DNA from: Enterococcus ureasiticus
Lineage (GTDB): Bacteria > Bacillota > Bacilli > Lactobacillales > Enterococcaceae
Length of the DNA stretch: 64,000 nt
Assembly (NCBI RefSeq): GCF_001730285.1
Contig: NZ_MIJZ01000016.1
Span: 1-64,000 of the forward strand
Direction: 5' to 3'
The notes under the pieces were generated by a model. That model was given only the letters and a program-made list of their open reading frames with translations, did not search any database and was not told where the DNA came from. Below are positions 15,710 through 24,600 of the stretch, piece after piece (the stretch's first letter is position 1; each line of letters starts with the position of its first letter). The translations under genes and the position numbers were made by a program.

Positions 15710-17251
15710 TTACAACTTGCTGGTATCACTATCATAGTATTCAAATAATTTTGGTTTAAACAATGTATTGATTTCTAATTTAGCTAAATCTTTCTTTTCA
15801 TCTTCACCAAAACTAAACAATACTGGCAACATTTGCTCATTTAAATAAGACAATTCCAACTGATTAAGTTTAATTTTGGTTGGCTCTATTTTTCTATTTG
15901 ATGCTAAATTGTATCCCCAATCTCCAAAAGAAGGAACATAGAGATGATATGGTACAACATGAGGAAATTCTTCTTTGAGAGTTTTATTGATACACCAAAA
16001 CGCATTGCCTGTAAACAGCGGACTGTTTGATTGTGTTACCATGATCCCATCGTCCGATAAACGTTTGTTGATCAGGCGATAAAAGCTTGTTGTATATAAT
16101 TTATTCAATGATTCATTATTAGGATCAGGTAAATCAGCAATCACGATCTGATATTGCTCTTTATTTTTCTCTAAAAAAGTAAAGGCATCTTCATAAACTA
16201 ACTCAACTTTTTTATTGTCCATCGAATGCTCGTTTAATTTTGAAATTGCTGGATTTGTTCGACAAAGTTCAACCATTTCTTCATCTAAATCAACGAGCGT
16301 GATTTTTTCTACAGAAGAATATTTTAATAATTCCCGTGCAGCTAATCCATCGCCTGCTCCAAGCAATAAAATATTTTTTGGCTTATCGATTAATCCCAAT
16401 GGAATATGAACCAGTGCTTCATGATATCTTTTTTCATCCATTGAAGAAAACTGCGTATTCCCATCTAAAAACAAGCGTAGGTCATCTTTGTGTTTAGTTA
16501 CAACAATTTTTTGGTACAAGGTTTGTTTCGAAAAAATCACTTGATCTTCATATAGTCCACCTTCCAGAAAATTAGTCAAACGATTGCCAAAGAATATAAA
16601 AGAAACAATTACAATAAGCGATGCAACGATAATCGTTTTAAGACTTTTTTTCCATTTCAAGTGTTCATTATATTTAAAAACAATCACACTTGCTGCCAGA
16701 ATATTCAAAATCCCCGAAATAAATGCAACCGTGATATAACCAAATATAGGTAGTAACAATAAAGGGAACGCTAATGAACCTAACAAACCGCCAATATAAT
16801 CAAAGGCAAAAAGATTAGCTAGCTCATCTTTTAACACTTTATCATGCTGTTCTATGATTCTTACTAGTAAAGGAATCTCTAAGCCAACAAAAAAACCAAT
16901 CCCAAAGGTTAAACCATACATCACAATTGAATAGACATCCGTATAGATATAACATAGAAAAAGAATGATACTTGAAAAACTACCTAATAATCCAACAATG
17001 ATTTCTAAACTAGCAAAATAATCAAATAAATAATGATGAATAAATTTTGATCCGTAACTTCCAACCCCCATAGCAAATAAATAAATCCCGATGGTCAATG
17101 AAAATTGGACCACACTATTTCCCAATAAATATGAACCCAAACTACCTATGATCAACTCATAAATCATTGAACAACCAGAAATAATCAGTGTAGTAAACAG
17201 TAGCGGACGTATCTTAAAGTCTGTTTTTCTAAATTTATATTCTTCCAACAA
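15710..17251 (-). CDS. Membrane-fused spermidine synthase-like protein
   Basis: The 513-residue protein has an N-terminal membrane part of about seven helices (residues 15-215) and a C-terminal polyamine-synthase/methyltransferase fold. The nucleotide-binding loop is LLLGAGDGLAARELL, followed by the acidic strand VDLDEEMVELC and the active-site region IVADLPDPNNESLNKLY. SpeE enzymes move an aminopropyl group from decarboxylated SAM to an amine; in this membrane-fused group the acceptor is unproven. Translation starts at TTG after GGGAGGGG. The gene follows speD in the same direction, which supplies decarboxylated SAM, so the two should work together. Confidence 0.85.
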   Translation of the reverse strand: MLEEYKFRKTDFKIRPLLFTTLIISGCSMIYELIIGSLGSYLLGNSVVQFSLTIGIYLFAMGVGSYGSKFIHHYLFDYFASLEIIVGLLGSFSSIILFLCYIYTDVYSIVMYGLTFGIGFFVGLEIPLLVRIIEQHDKVLKDELANLFAFDYIGGLLGSLAFPLLLLPIFGYITVAFISGILNILAASVIVFKYNEHLKWKKSLKTIIVASLIVIVSFIFFGNRLTNFLEGGLYEDQVIFSKQTLYQKIVVTKHKDDLRLFLDGNTQFSSMDEKRYHEALVHIPLGLIDKPKNILLLGAGDGLAARELLKYSSVEKITLVDLDEEMVELCRTNPAISKLNEHSMDNKKVELVYEDAFTFLEKNKEQYQIVIADLPDPNNESLNKLYTTSFYRLINKRLSDDGIMVTQSNSPLFTGNAFWCINKTLKEEFPHVVPYHLYVPSFGDWGYNLASNRKIEPTKIKLNQLELSYLNEQMLPVLFSFGEDEKKDLAKLEINTLFKPKLFEYYDSDTSKL

Positions 17252-17310
17252 CCTATACCCCTCCCATTTTATGAACCCTTTTTAAATAACTGTTAAAGCC
17301 AAGAGTAAAA

Positions 17311-17685
17311 TTAATCATTTTCATTTCTTATACCTCGCTTAACTGTTTGAAGATCGAGGGAGGACGGTTGATAATACTCCGCTAATTTTTCTACCACTTT
17401 CTTTGAGTCTGCTTTCCCACATGTAAATACGTCAATAAAAATGGACTGATGCTCTGGATAAGTATGAATAGCTAAATGGGATTCTTTCAATAACGCAAAC
17501 AACGTATAACCGCCATTTGCAAATTCAGCTGCCTCTTGTTTGATTACATGGGCATCCCCTGCTAGACAAGCCTGGCTAATAATATTTTCTAGCTCATTCT
17601 GATTGAATAACGGAATGTTTACACCATAAAATTCAGCAAAAACGTGAGTACCGCTAAAATCGTGTTGTTTTGAATTATTTGCCAA
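17311..17685 (-). CDS. speD: S-adenosylmethionine decarboxylase proenzyme, SpeD/SpeH type
   Basis: The 124-residue proenzyme self-cleaves between Glu68 and Ser69 in KESHLAIHTYPE, turning Ser into the pyruvoyl cofactor; His74 and Cys89 (VFTCGK) are the other active-site residues. It makes decarboxylated SAM for the neighbouring aminopropyltransferase-like protein. I chose a TTG start at 17685 because GGTGGGGG lies eight bases upstream and the length then equals normal SpeD proteins (about 125); the frame stays open to 17793 but lacks a good site there. The start overlaps the end of the DUF4178 gene, so translation is probably coupled. Confidence 0.85.
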   Translation of the reverse strand: MANNSKQHDFSGTHVFAEFYGVNIPLFNQNELENIISQACLAGDAHVIKQEAAEFANGGYTLFALLKESHLAIHTYPEHQSIFIDVFTCGKADSKKVVEKLAEYYQPSSLDLQTVKRGIRNEND

Positions 17686-19264
17686 AACCGGTACCCCCAC
17701 CATCTTTTTTTCGTGCATTGATACTATTTTGTCTTGCAGAGGCAACACTTCCACTGTAATGAGACGCATCAATCGATCGTTCGATTGATCCATCTGAATA
17801 AGGTTCAGGTTGATTAGTTGTCGCTTTGTTATTTCCCCAGTTTCTGCTATTTACATAAAATGAACGAAGTCGGCCATGATTGCCCGCGTTATAAGAACTG
17901 TAACTATTTTGATAATCTTTATTAGGAAAAATCTGAATATATGTCTCTTGATTTTCTCCTATATAAATCAAAACAGTTTCCTTTTTCGTTTGAATCATTT
18001 TTTCCCCTTGTTCAATATTCTCTTTGTCCGTTGTGACATATAAAATACGTTCAGGATCAAGTTCTATTAAATTTTCACAGGTCTGATCCACAGATAAATC
18101 ACTTTTATAAATTTTTGATTTAGTTTTACTAGAATCTTTAAACGTAACATTCGTCACTTCTTCGTACATTCTTGATTCTCTCACTTGTTTTTCTATCGTT
18201 GCCTGAGGAAAATGGATCAGCCCTTCTGATAAAGCAAAGAAAAATACCATAATCAATGCAATACAACTAATCATCATCGTTTTTTTAACTTTCTCATTCT
18301 TCCAAAATGGTGGACTAACAAACTCTAGTAACTCAAATTCAACATCATTAATAATTCGGCCATAAGAATATTCTACCCCGTCTGACCATTTTTCTTTTGA
18401 TAAAATTTCGTTCTTTTGATTCGTAAAATCCGAGAAACTCACTTTTTCATTAGGATCAAAATCAACATCTCCAGAAGAACGTGTCACAACTGCAGTCCCA
18501 GTTTCAGCAATATTATACGTTTTATTCTTATATATTGCTTGAGACCCTGTCGTATTAAGTGTAACTTGCTTGTTTCCGACTTTCTTGAAAAGGCTGAGTA
18601 CGTATTCATTACCTTGTGGCTCAACAACTAGCCAACTTTCTTTATTACTAGCCCTTGGCAATAAACGGTATTCAATCCAAGAATAGCTTCCTTGTCGGTA
18701 ATTTGCCCAACCAACTACTCTATAAATTGTTTTTCCAATTGTTATTTCTTGGCCTTTTTTTATTTTATTCAGCGTGGATAGCTCAACTTTTCTTTTTTGA
18801 GACTGATTATTTTCTTTGATTGCGCCATGATACTCTATTTGTGAAGCCAGAATCATTTTTCCACTACTATATTCTGTTTCATCTGACCATTTTTCATAGC
18901 TTAAGAGTTTCTTATCATCAGTCTTAGAATGAAACTCTTTAAAAGTCATTCGTTCATTAAGTTCAGCATCCACCTCACCTTCCACAGCGATAACTGTTGC
19001 AGATCCGGATTCTGCTAATACATATTTTTCCCCTTCATACTCAGGAGTACTCAAACTAAAAAAAATAGCTGCAGATTGAAACAAACTATAGCTCTCGTCT
19101 GGGTTATCTTTGTCAATACTCAGCCACTTAATGTTCTGATTTTCCCCAACCAACTTGAATTCCCGCCAACAATAGTTTCCCTGCTGAAACTCAATGATTC
19201 CATTAATTTTGTACAGTATAGCTTCAACTGTTACTTCTTCTCCCAACAACATGTCATAGTTCAT
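17675..19264 (-). CDS. DUF4178 repeat protein with membrane helix and DUF4247-like tail
   Basis: The 529-residue protein has two DUF4178-like domains (about 1-110 and 160-280); each has a YKINGxxEFQQGNYCWREF-like or YRVVGWANYRQGSYSWIEY core. One membrane helix follows (about 328-350). The extracellular tail (350-529) resembles DUF4247 and ends in a Gly/Ser/Asn-rich stretch with GGGTGFGK. In other Firmicutes, separate DUF4178, DUF350 and DUF4247 genes cluster with speD and speE; here two of them seem fused. It is the first gene of this operon and its function is unknown. AAAAGGAGA precedes the ATG. Confidence 0.75.
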   Translation of the reverse strand: MNYDMLLGEEVTVEAILYKINGIIEFQQGNYCWREFKLVGENQNIKWLSIDKDNPDESYSLFQSAAIFFSLSTPEYEGEKYVLAESGSATVIAVEGEVDAELNERMTFKEFHSKTDDKKLLSYEKWSDETEYSSGKMILASQIEYHGAIKENNQSQKRKVELSTLNKIKKGQEITIGKTIYRVVGWANYRQGSYSWIEYRLLPRASNKESWLVVEPQGNEYVLSLFKKVGNKQVTLNTTGSQAIYKNKTYNIAETGTAVVTRSSGDVDFDPNEKVSFSDFTNQKNEILSKEKWSDGVEYSYGRIINDVEFELLEFVSPPFWKNEKVKKTMMISCIALIMVFFFALSEGLIHFPQATIEKQVRESRMYEEVTNVTFKDSSKTKSKIYKSDLSVDQTCENLIELDPERILYVTTDKENIEQGEKMIQTKKETVLIYIGENQETYIQIFPNKDYQNSYSSYNAGNHGRLRSFYVNSRNWGNNKATTNQPEPYSDGSIERSIDASHYSGSVASARQNSINARKKDGGGTGFGK

Positions 19265-19454
19265 TATAATTCTCCTTTTATTTTATCCACCCCTCTTTAG
19301 TTTATCATAAGAGTAGTATGAGCAAAATACGTAATCTACATAAGAAGCCATTGTGTCTTTTGTCATTCTAGCATTTTAGTATGATCGAAAAGATAAGCTT
19401 GGTTTTGGACTTCTCCATTCCCATTGACAGTGTACTAAGTATTTTCAACTAAAA

Positions 19455-19495
19455 AAAGAGTGAAATAAAACTATAAAAGTTTCATTTCACTCTCT
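19455..19495 (-). terminator. Terminator overlapping the end of the Mga-type gene
   Basis: GAGTGAAATAAAACT pairs with AGTTTCATTTCACTC with one mismatch. It overlaps the last codons of the regulator gene, and seven T follow on the minus strand. Confidence 0.65.
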
Positions 19496-20922
19496 TCTTT
19501 TCTACTCTTATTCAATTGTAAATTCTTATTGATTTGTACGATTTCATTACCGAAATTCCGCCAGTCGCTTGCTCTAGGCGGAGCCAGCCAGATCAGACTA
19601 CGTGCTGAAAAAGTTATCTGGGGAAGATAGTCAGAGACGATTAAATCTGTATCTGGACGTACGACTGGCTGAAAGTTTATGCTAAAAGAATCGAAAATCT
19701 TGATTTGCGCTTTGATAAATTGGTTATATTTTTCGCCTTGTGTGAAGTTCACATGGATATTAATCGTATTATTCTCATTTTCCTGATCGTATTGTTGAGA
19801 AAGTACGAGCAATAAATTGAAAAAAAGTGATTTCTTACTAAATTTAAATTCATCTTTGTCCAAGTGATAAATAAATGTATGGCAGACTTCAAAGACGATT
19901 GGATAACGCTCGTGAAAAAATTCCAAGTCCATCACACGTAACGTAAGATCAATCAAAGGCGTAACGAATTTGTGCTGATAGATCGTTCTATTCACATTAT
20001 TCCAAAAATCAGGTCCTGTTAGTGTTAGCTGTGGATATAGGCGAATTTGTTGTGCCAACTGCTGTTGATACTTTTCGACCACCTCATTTTTAAGGTCGCA
20101 AAATTCGCTTTGATACATCGATAATTTGCTAAGAATACCACTTATTTCGGCTTCTTTTTCTCGGTTTGTTCCATTTAAAGTCTGCTTCACCCATTGTTCC
20201 AGCATTTGATATACCGCGTTCTTTTTATCAAAATCGACTGATTGAAAATGACTAGGCAAATAATAGCTATGCTTTTTATTTACTCTTTCTAGCATAACAA
20301 ACAAGTAATGCTTAAACAGATAATACGTTTTTACTTCTTTACAATGCAGTTTCATAGCAGAAAGTAGCTCATTCACTAATAAGACATCCGATTGATTATA
20401 TAACTCGTCTGAATCCTTATAGATTCGATAATAGAGCATGTTAAAATACTGGCGAATCTTCATTTCATCTCCAACTAATTGAAATGTTTTGGTTAATTTT
20501 ATATCATACTGCATTAACTCTTTCCGGATTCTGTCAACAATTTTATAAACAACTGTGCGGCTCATACCATGTTTTTCCCCGTATTTTTTGATCGAAGAAA
20601 ATTGGTTAAAAAAGATCGTTTGCAACAATGTAAATTCTAACGAATGCTTTAAATATCTCTCCTCTACAATACTTGATGATACATGAGAACCTTGAAAAAG
20701 GATGATCTCGTTATTTTGCTCGATCAATTCCATTTCATCGATCAGCTCAAACCTTTTCAAGTCCTCATTTATCTCTAAAACACTCCGTTCTAGAAGGTAT
20801 TGGGAAATATCTAATTGCGCACATAAACTATCTTTACGTTCAGAAAACGAATAGTGCTGCTCTAATTTTCGGATAATGGATAGTTTTAAATTCGTTCGAT
20901 CGTCTAATAACAAGAAATCCAT
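19471..20922 (-). CDS. Mga-family transcriptional regulator
   Basis: The 483-residue protein has the Mga/AtxA plan: two N-terminal winged helices (about 15-65 and 85-140, the second with YGEKHGMSRTVVYKIVDRI), a PRD-like middle part, and a C-terminal EIIB-like region (about 395-480). Such regulators switch on surface-protein genes in response to sugar/PTS state. Its ATG directly follows the stop of the small secreted protein (TAAATG), and the large adhesin is the first gene of the same run, so it probably activates its own locus. AAGGAGAG precedes the ATG. Confidence 0.85.
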   Translation of the reverse strand: MDFLLLDDRTNLKLSIIRKLEQHYSFSERKDSLCAQLDISQYLLERSVLEINEDLKRFELIDEMELIEQNNEIILFQGSHVSSSIVEERYLKHSLEFTLLQTIFFNQFSSIKKYGEKHGMSRTVVYKIVDRIRKELMQYDIKLTKTFQLVGDEMKIRQYFNMLYYRIYKDSDELYNQSDVLLVNELLSAMKLHCKEVKTYYLFKHYLFVMLERVNKKHSYYLPSHFQSVDFDKKNAVYQMLEQWVKQTLNGTNREKEAEISGILSKLSMYQSEFCDLKNEVVEKYQQQLAQQIRLYPQLTLTGPDFWNNVNRTIYQHKFVTPLIDLTLRVMDLEFFHERYPIVFEVCHTFIYHLDKDEFKFSKKSLFFNLLLVLSQQYDQENENNTINIHVNFTQGEKYNQFIKAQIKIFDSFSINFQPVVRPDTDLIVSDYLPQITFSARSLIWLAPPRASDWRNFGNEIVQINKNLQLNKSRKEESEMKLL

Positions 20923-21528
20923 TTATACTCTCCTTGTTCCATACAGAAGTGATCCTGATAGAAAACTCAACATATTACCAAAACTCGAGGAACCTGGCAG
21001 ATCTGCTCCGCCAGAAGTTTCTAAGTTTCCCTTTGGTTTAGTTGGTTCATTTTGCAACAGGTCATCGTTCAGCATGATTTTTGTTTGAGAGTCACTTGGG
21101 GAATAGTGATTCATTACTCTTTTTTTATGTTTAGAACGGCTAAATTGATTGACGGATACTTTAGCAATAGATTCGTAGTTTTTATAGGAAAACTTTACAA
21201 AATAAACGCCAGTTTCTTGTGTATTGACGTTATTTTTAATCGTCACTTGGTTTATATTCAGCGGTTCACCAGCTTTATCTTTTAGTGAAACTACATTGTC
21301 TAACGGAGACCATTTCTCGTTTTGCTTGATGACGATATCTTTCAAGAGTAGCTCCGTCTGATTCTCTTTTACTTCAATTACAGCTGTTTCAACTTTCCCA
21401 TCTACCTCGTAGGTCAGTTTATATTTCCCGGGTGTTGTTGCTTCTTCTCCATAAAACGTTTCAAAATGAGTAAAAAGTGCGGATGAAACTAGTAAGGTTG
21501 TCCCTATTATCAATGGTTTATTTTTCAC
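20923..21528 (-). CDS. Small secreted Ig-like protein with unusual C-terminus
   Basis: The 201-residue protein has a signal peptide (MKNKPLIIGTTLLVSSALF) and one Ig-like/DUF5011-like beta domain (about 30-128, TPGKYKLTYEVDG to VYFVKFSYKNYESIAKVSV). The C-terminus reads LPGSSSFGNMLSFL...GTRRV: an LPxxx-like start, a weakly hydrophobic stretch and a basic end, which resembles a sortase sorting signal but lacks LPxTG. It sits between the adhesin and the regulator and resembles the adhesin repeats. Wall attachment is uncertain. Confidence 0.65.
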   Translation of the reverse strand: MKNKPLIIGTTLLVSSALFTHFETFYGEEATTPGKYKLTYEVDGKVETAVIEVKENQTELLLKDIVIKQNEKWSPLDNVVSLKDKAGEPLNINQVTIKNNVNTQETGVYFVKFSYKNYESIAKVSVNQFSRSKHKKRVMNHYSPSDSQTKIMLNDDLLQNEPTKPKGNLETSGGADLPGSSSFGNMLSFLSGSLLYGTRRV

Positions 21529-21573
21529 TTATTCCTGCGCCTCCAAAGGTTGGATCAATCGAATAAAGGCCCG

Positions 21574-21603
21574 AACAGAAGCAATTGTAACCTTCCTTCT
21601 GTC
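21574..21603 (-). terminator. Weak hairpin between the adhesin and the small secreted protein
   Basis: CAGAAG and CTTCTG arms flank an AATTGTAACC loop, next to the GGGGCTGGGACAG motif that often accompanies enterococcal intergenic hairpins. There is no strong T-run, so it may lower rather than stop read-through. Confidence 0.35.
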
Positions 21604-21630
21604 CCAGCCCCATTCTTACGTATCATTCAG

Positions 21631-24600
21631 TTAATCTGTTCTTCTTTTTCTTAATCGGATCATCCCAACTATGGTGATCGATACCGCTAAGAGTCCAATC
21701 AAACTGAAATAATGATTGACTGTTTCACCTGTTTTAGGGTAATTCCCTTGTTTGTCTGGTTTCGCAATATGGGTTTGATTCTTATTTGTTTCGTTTGGTT
21801 TAGGTGCATTTTTTTCCAGTACTGTTATTTTTGCTGTGGCAGTCAGTTTTTTCTCTGCTTCTACAGTTTTTTTGGCTTTATTTGGCTCAGTTTTTTTCGT
21901 TGTTTTAACCGTATAAGATACTTCATGTTTGCCTTTTTCTTTAGTCTCAACGGTTCCTGCGACTTCTACTTCTTCAAAAGAAATAGCTTTACCGTCGCGG
22001 TCAGTTGCTGACACGAAGTTATCTGCACTCTTCCAGTCATCACCGACATAAATAGTTGAGTCTTTTACGACTAATGTTGATTGGTCAGCTTTTACTGTTA
22101 TTTTTGCTGTTTCTTTTAACGTGCTCGTTTCATAAACAACTTCATAAACGCCAGCTTTTGTTGTATCTACAGTGCCCGTTACTTTTATGTTTTGAATTGG
22201 GCTATTTTTACCCATTTTGTCTGTCGCTGATACAAAGTTATCTGCAGCTTCCCAAGTATCTCCTACATAGATGGTAGAGTCTCTAACAGCAAGCGTTTCT
22301 TGTGTCGTTACAACATGAACCATTATCGAATCTTTTTGCCCTTGATTTTCGTAGGTGACTTCATAATCGCCAACTTTACTTGTATCGACAGATCCAGTTA
22401 CAGTAATTTGATCAAAGGCAACAGGTTTTCCTGTTTTATCTGTTGCTTCAACAAAATTATCGGCTGGTGTCCAATTTGTACCGACAAAAATGGTTGAATC
22501 TTTTCCACGAACTGTGGTTTGATTGGGTAATACAGTGATTTTAGCCACTTCGGTTTGATTTCCGTAATGATAAGTTACATTATAGCTCCCTGGTTTTGTT
22601 GTATCAGCCGTTCCAGAAGACGTTATCTCTTCAAACGGAATAGTTTTTCCATTTTCATCCGTTGCTGAAACAAAATTATCTGAAGCCTGCCATGCATCAC
22701 CTACATAAAGCGTTGAGTCTTTAACTGCTAATGTCTCCTGATTAGCAACCACAGAAACGATCGCTTTCGCTTCTTTGCCTTGATTGTGATAGGTAATCTC
22801 ATAATCTCCTACTTTTGTAGTGTCTACCGTTCCACTTACCGTAATTTGATCAAACATAATTGGGTTTCCATCTTGATCAGTTGCTTCTGTAAAGTTATCT
22901 TCTGGTTGCCAATTTGTTCCTACATAGATGATTGAATCTTTTGCACTGACACTTGTTTGATCTACTTTTTCTTTAAGTGGAATTTCAATTGAATTCGCAT
23001 CTTTCGTCAATTTGATTTCTTTGCCATTCATGTATTTTTCATCGATCGTATAACCTGCTGGTATATCGTTTGCTTTTAGCGTGTATTCTCCAGACATGAT
23101 TGCGTCAAATTTATATTCGCCATCCTCATCTGTCGTAAACCCTGTTTTATTATGGGTCACATTGTCGATCAGTTCAAATGGAACATTTGGAATATTTATT
23201 GCTTGATCTTTTTCATTATACGTGTGAAATTTCGCTTGAGCCAAATAAACGACTCCTTCTGCATCACCATCAGAGAATCTCAAAACAAGAGGTGTTGTCG
23301 CAACCTTTCTGCGCGTTTCTGCCATTTGTGCTAAATTATCCGCACTAATAGTCGTTTCAGTAGAAATTTGTCCAGCATTTTTAGAAATTGTATTGTAGGT
23401 AATCGTAATATCTTCCGTTAGCGTATAATTATCAAAAACAATTTGAGCACCGTTTGCTGTTTGTTTAACTGTGTACGCATCTTGAGGGACATTCGTTACT
23501 ATGATCGAATTTAAGTCGATTCCAGCGTTCGTTGTTCCTTTAGTCGAAATATCAAAAGTTGGATTTTTGACTTTGCGGGTTCCGTTATTGATATTTTTGG
23601 TTTTCACTTCATTTTTCGTTACATTTTTTAATGATTCATGGCTTGTTTGACTGGCAGATAAGATCTCTGTTCCTTCATTGTTTACAGAAACACTCGTTGA
23701 CATTATCTGATTTCCGTATAATGGTTCAGCAGCACTTCCAGTCACATTGATTGTTTTGGTATCGATCCAGCCATTTGCGTATTTGTATTCAATAATGTAA
23801 CGTTTTGAGGTTTTACCAAAATCGAATGTATAACTGTTCGTCGCTTCATCAAATGTAATTTTTGGATACGCTGCGCTAGTCGGTGCTAAAGGTTTATCAA
23901 AGTAGTACCCACGATCCCAATACTGGGGATAAATTGATTCCACTTGGTCATTTGAAACATCATAAATATCAAAAGCTACATCTACACCAGTTGGAATTTT
24001 CGTTGTTACGCTCAAGGAATCGAAAGAATCATTTCTTGCGTTTACTAAAAATTGATTTTTGCTAGCTTGAAGCGTACGCTCAGAGTACTGTTTTCTACCT
24101 GTTCTAACGGTTGTTTCCACTGCCTCATAGTCATCTGCACTTAACGTCACAGCAAGTGTATCAACAGGGATACTTTTACTTTTTTCTAGACTATCTGGTA
24201 CATAGTTGAAACCTAGATCTAAATTGAAAGAACGTGTGACTGGCGTTGTAAATTTAATAAGAGAGCCGCCTTCAACTGCCGTTATCGTGTAATCTTTGTC
24301 TAGTTTGTAATAGTCGTACTCCCCTTTAGGTGCTCTTAACTGTAAATAGTTTGGGTGTTCAATTTTGATTGTCGCGTTCTTTACAGGATTTTTATCGCTT
24401 CCTTCGATCGCTATTGTTGTATCTCCCATATAAGCTCCGTTTTTATCATAGTTCCCCCAAGCCGTTTCTACATTGTTTGGATTGATAATGGAGATTGGTT
24501 GAAGGTACTGGTCCGATACTAGCATTATTTCTTTTCCACCATTGACAACTGGTGTACTAAGCGCAATATCAATATCTTTCTGTTCAAAAGGAATAATCAG

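Noticed and set aside
17686-17793. Longer N-terminus for SpeD
   Set aside because: The extension lies within the DUF4178 gene, has no ribosome binding site and would make SpeD longer than its family; the TTG at 17685 fits better.
22056-22497. Plus-strand frames across the adhesin repeats
   Set aside because: They are periodic shadows of the repeated adhesin domains and lack start signals.
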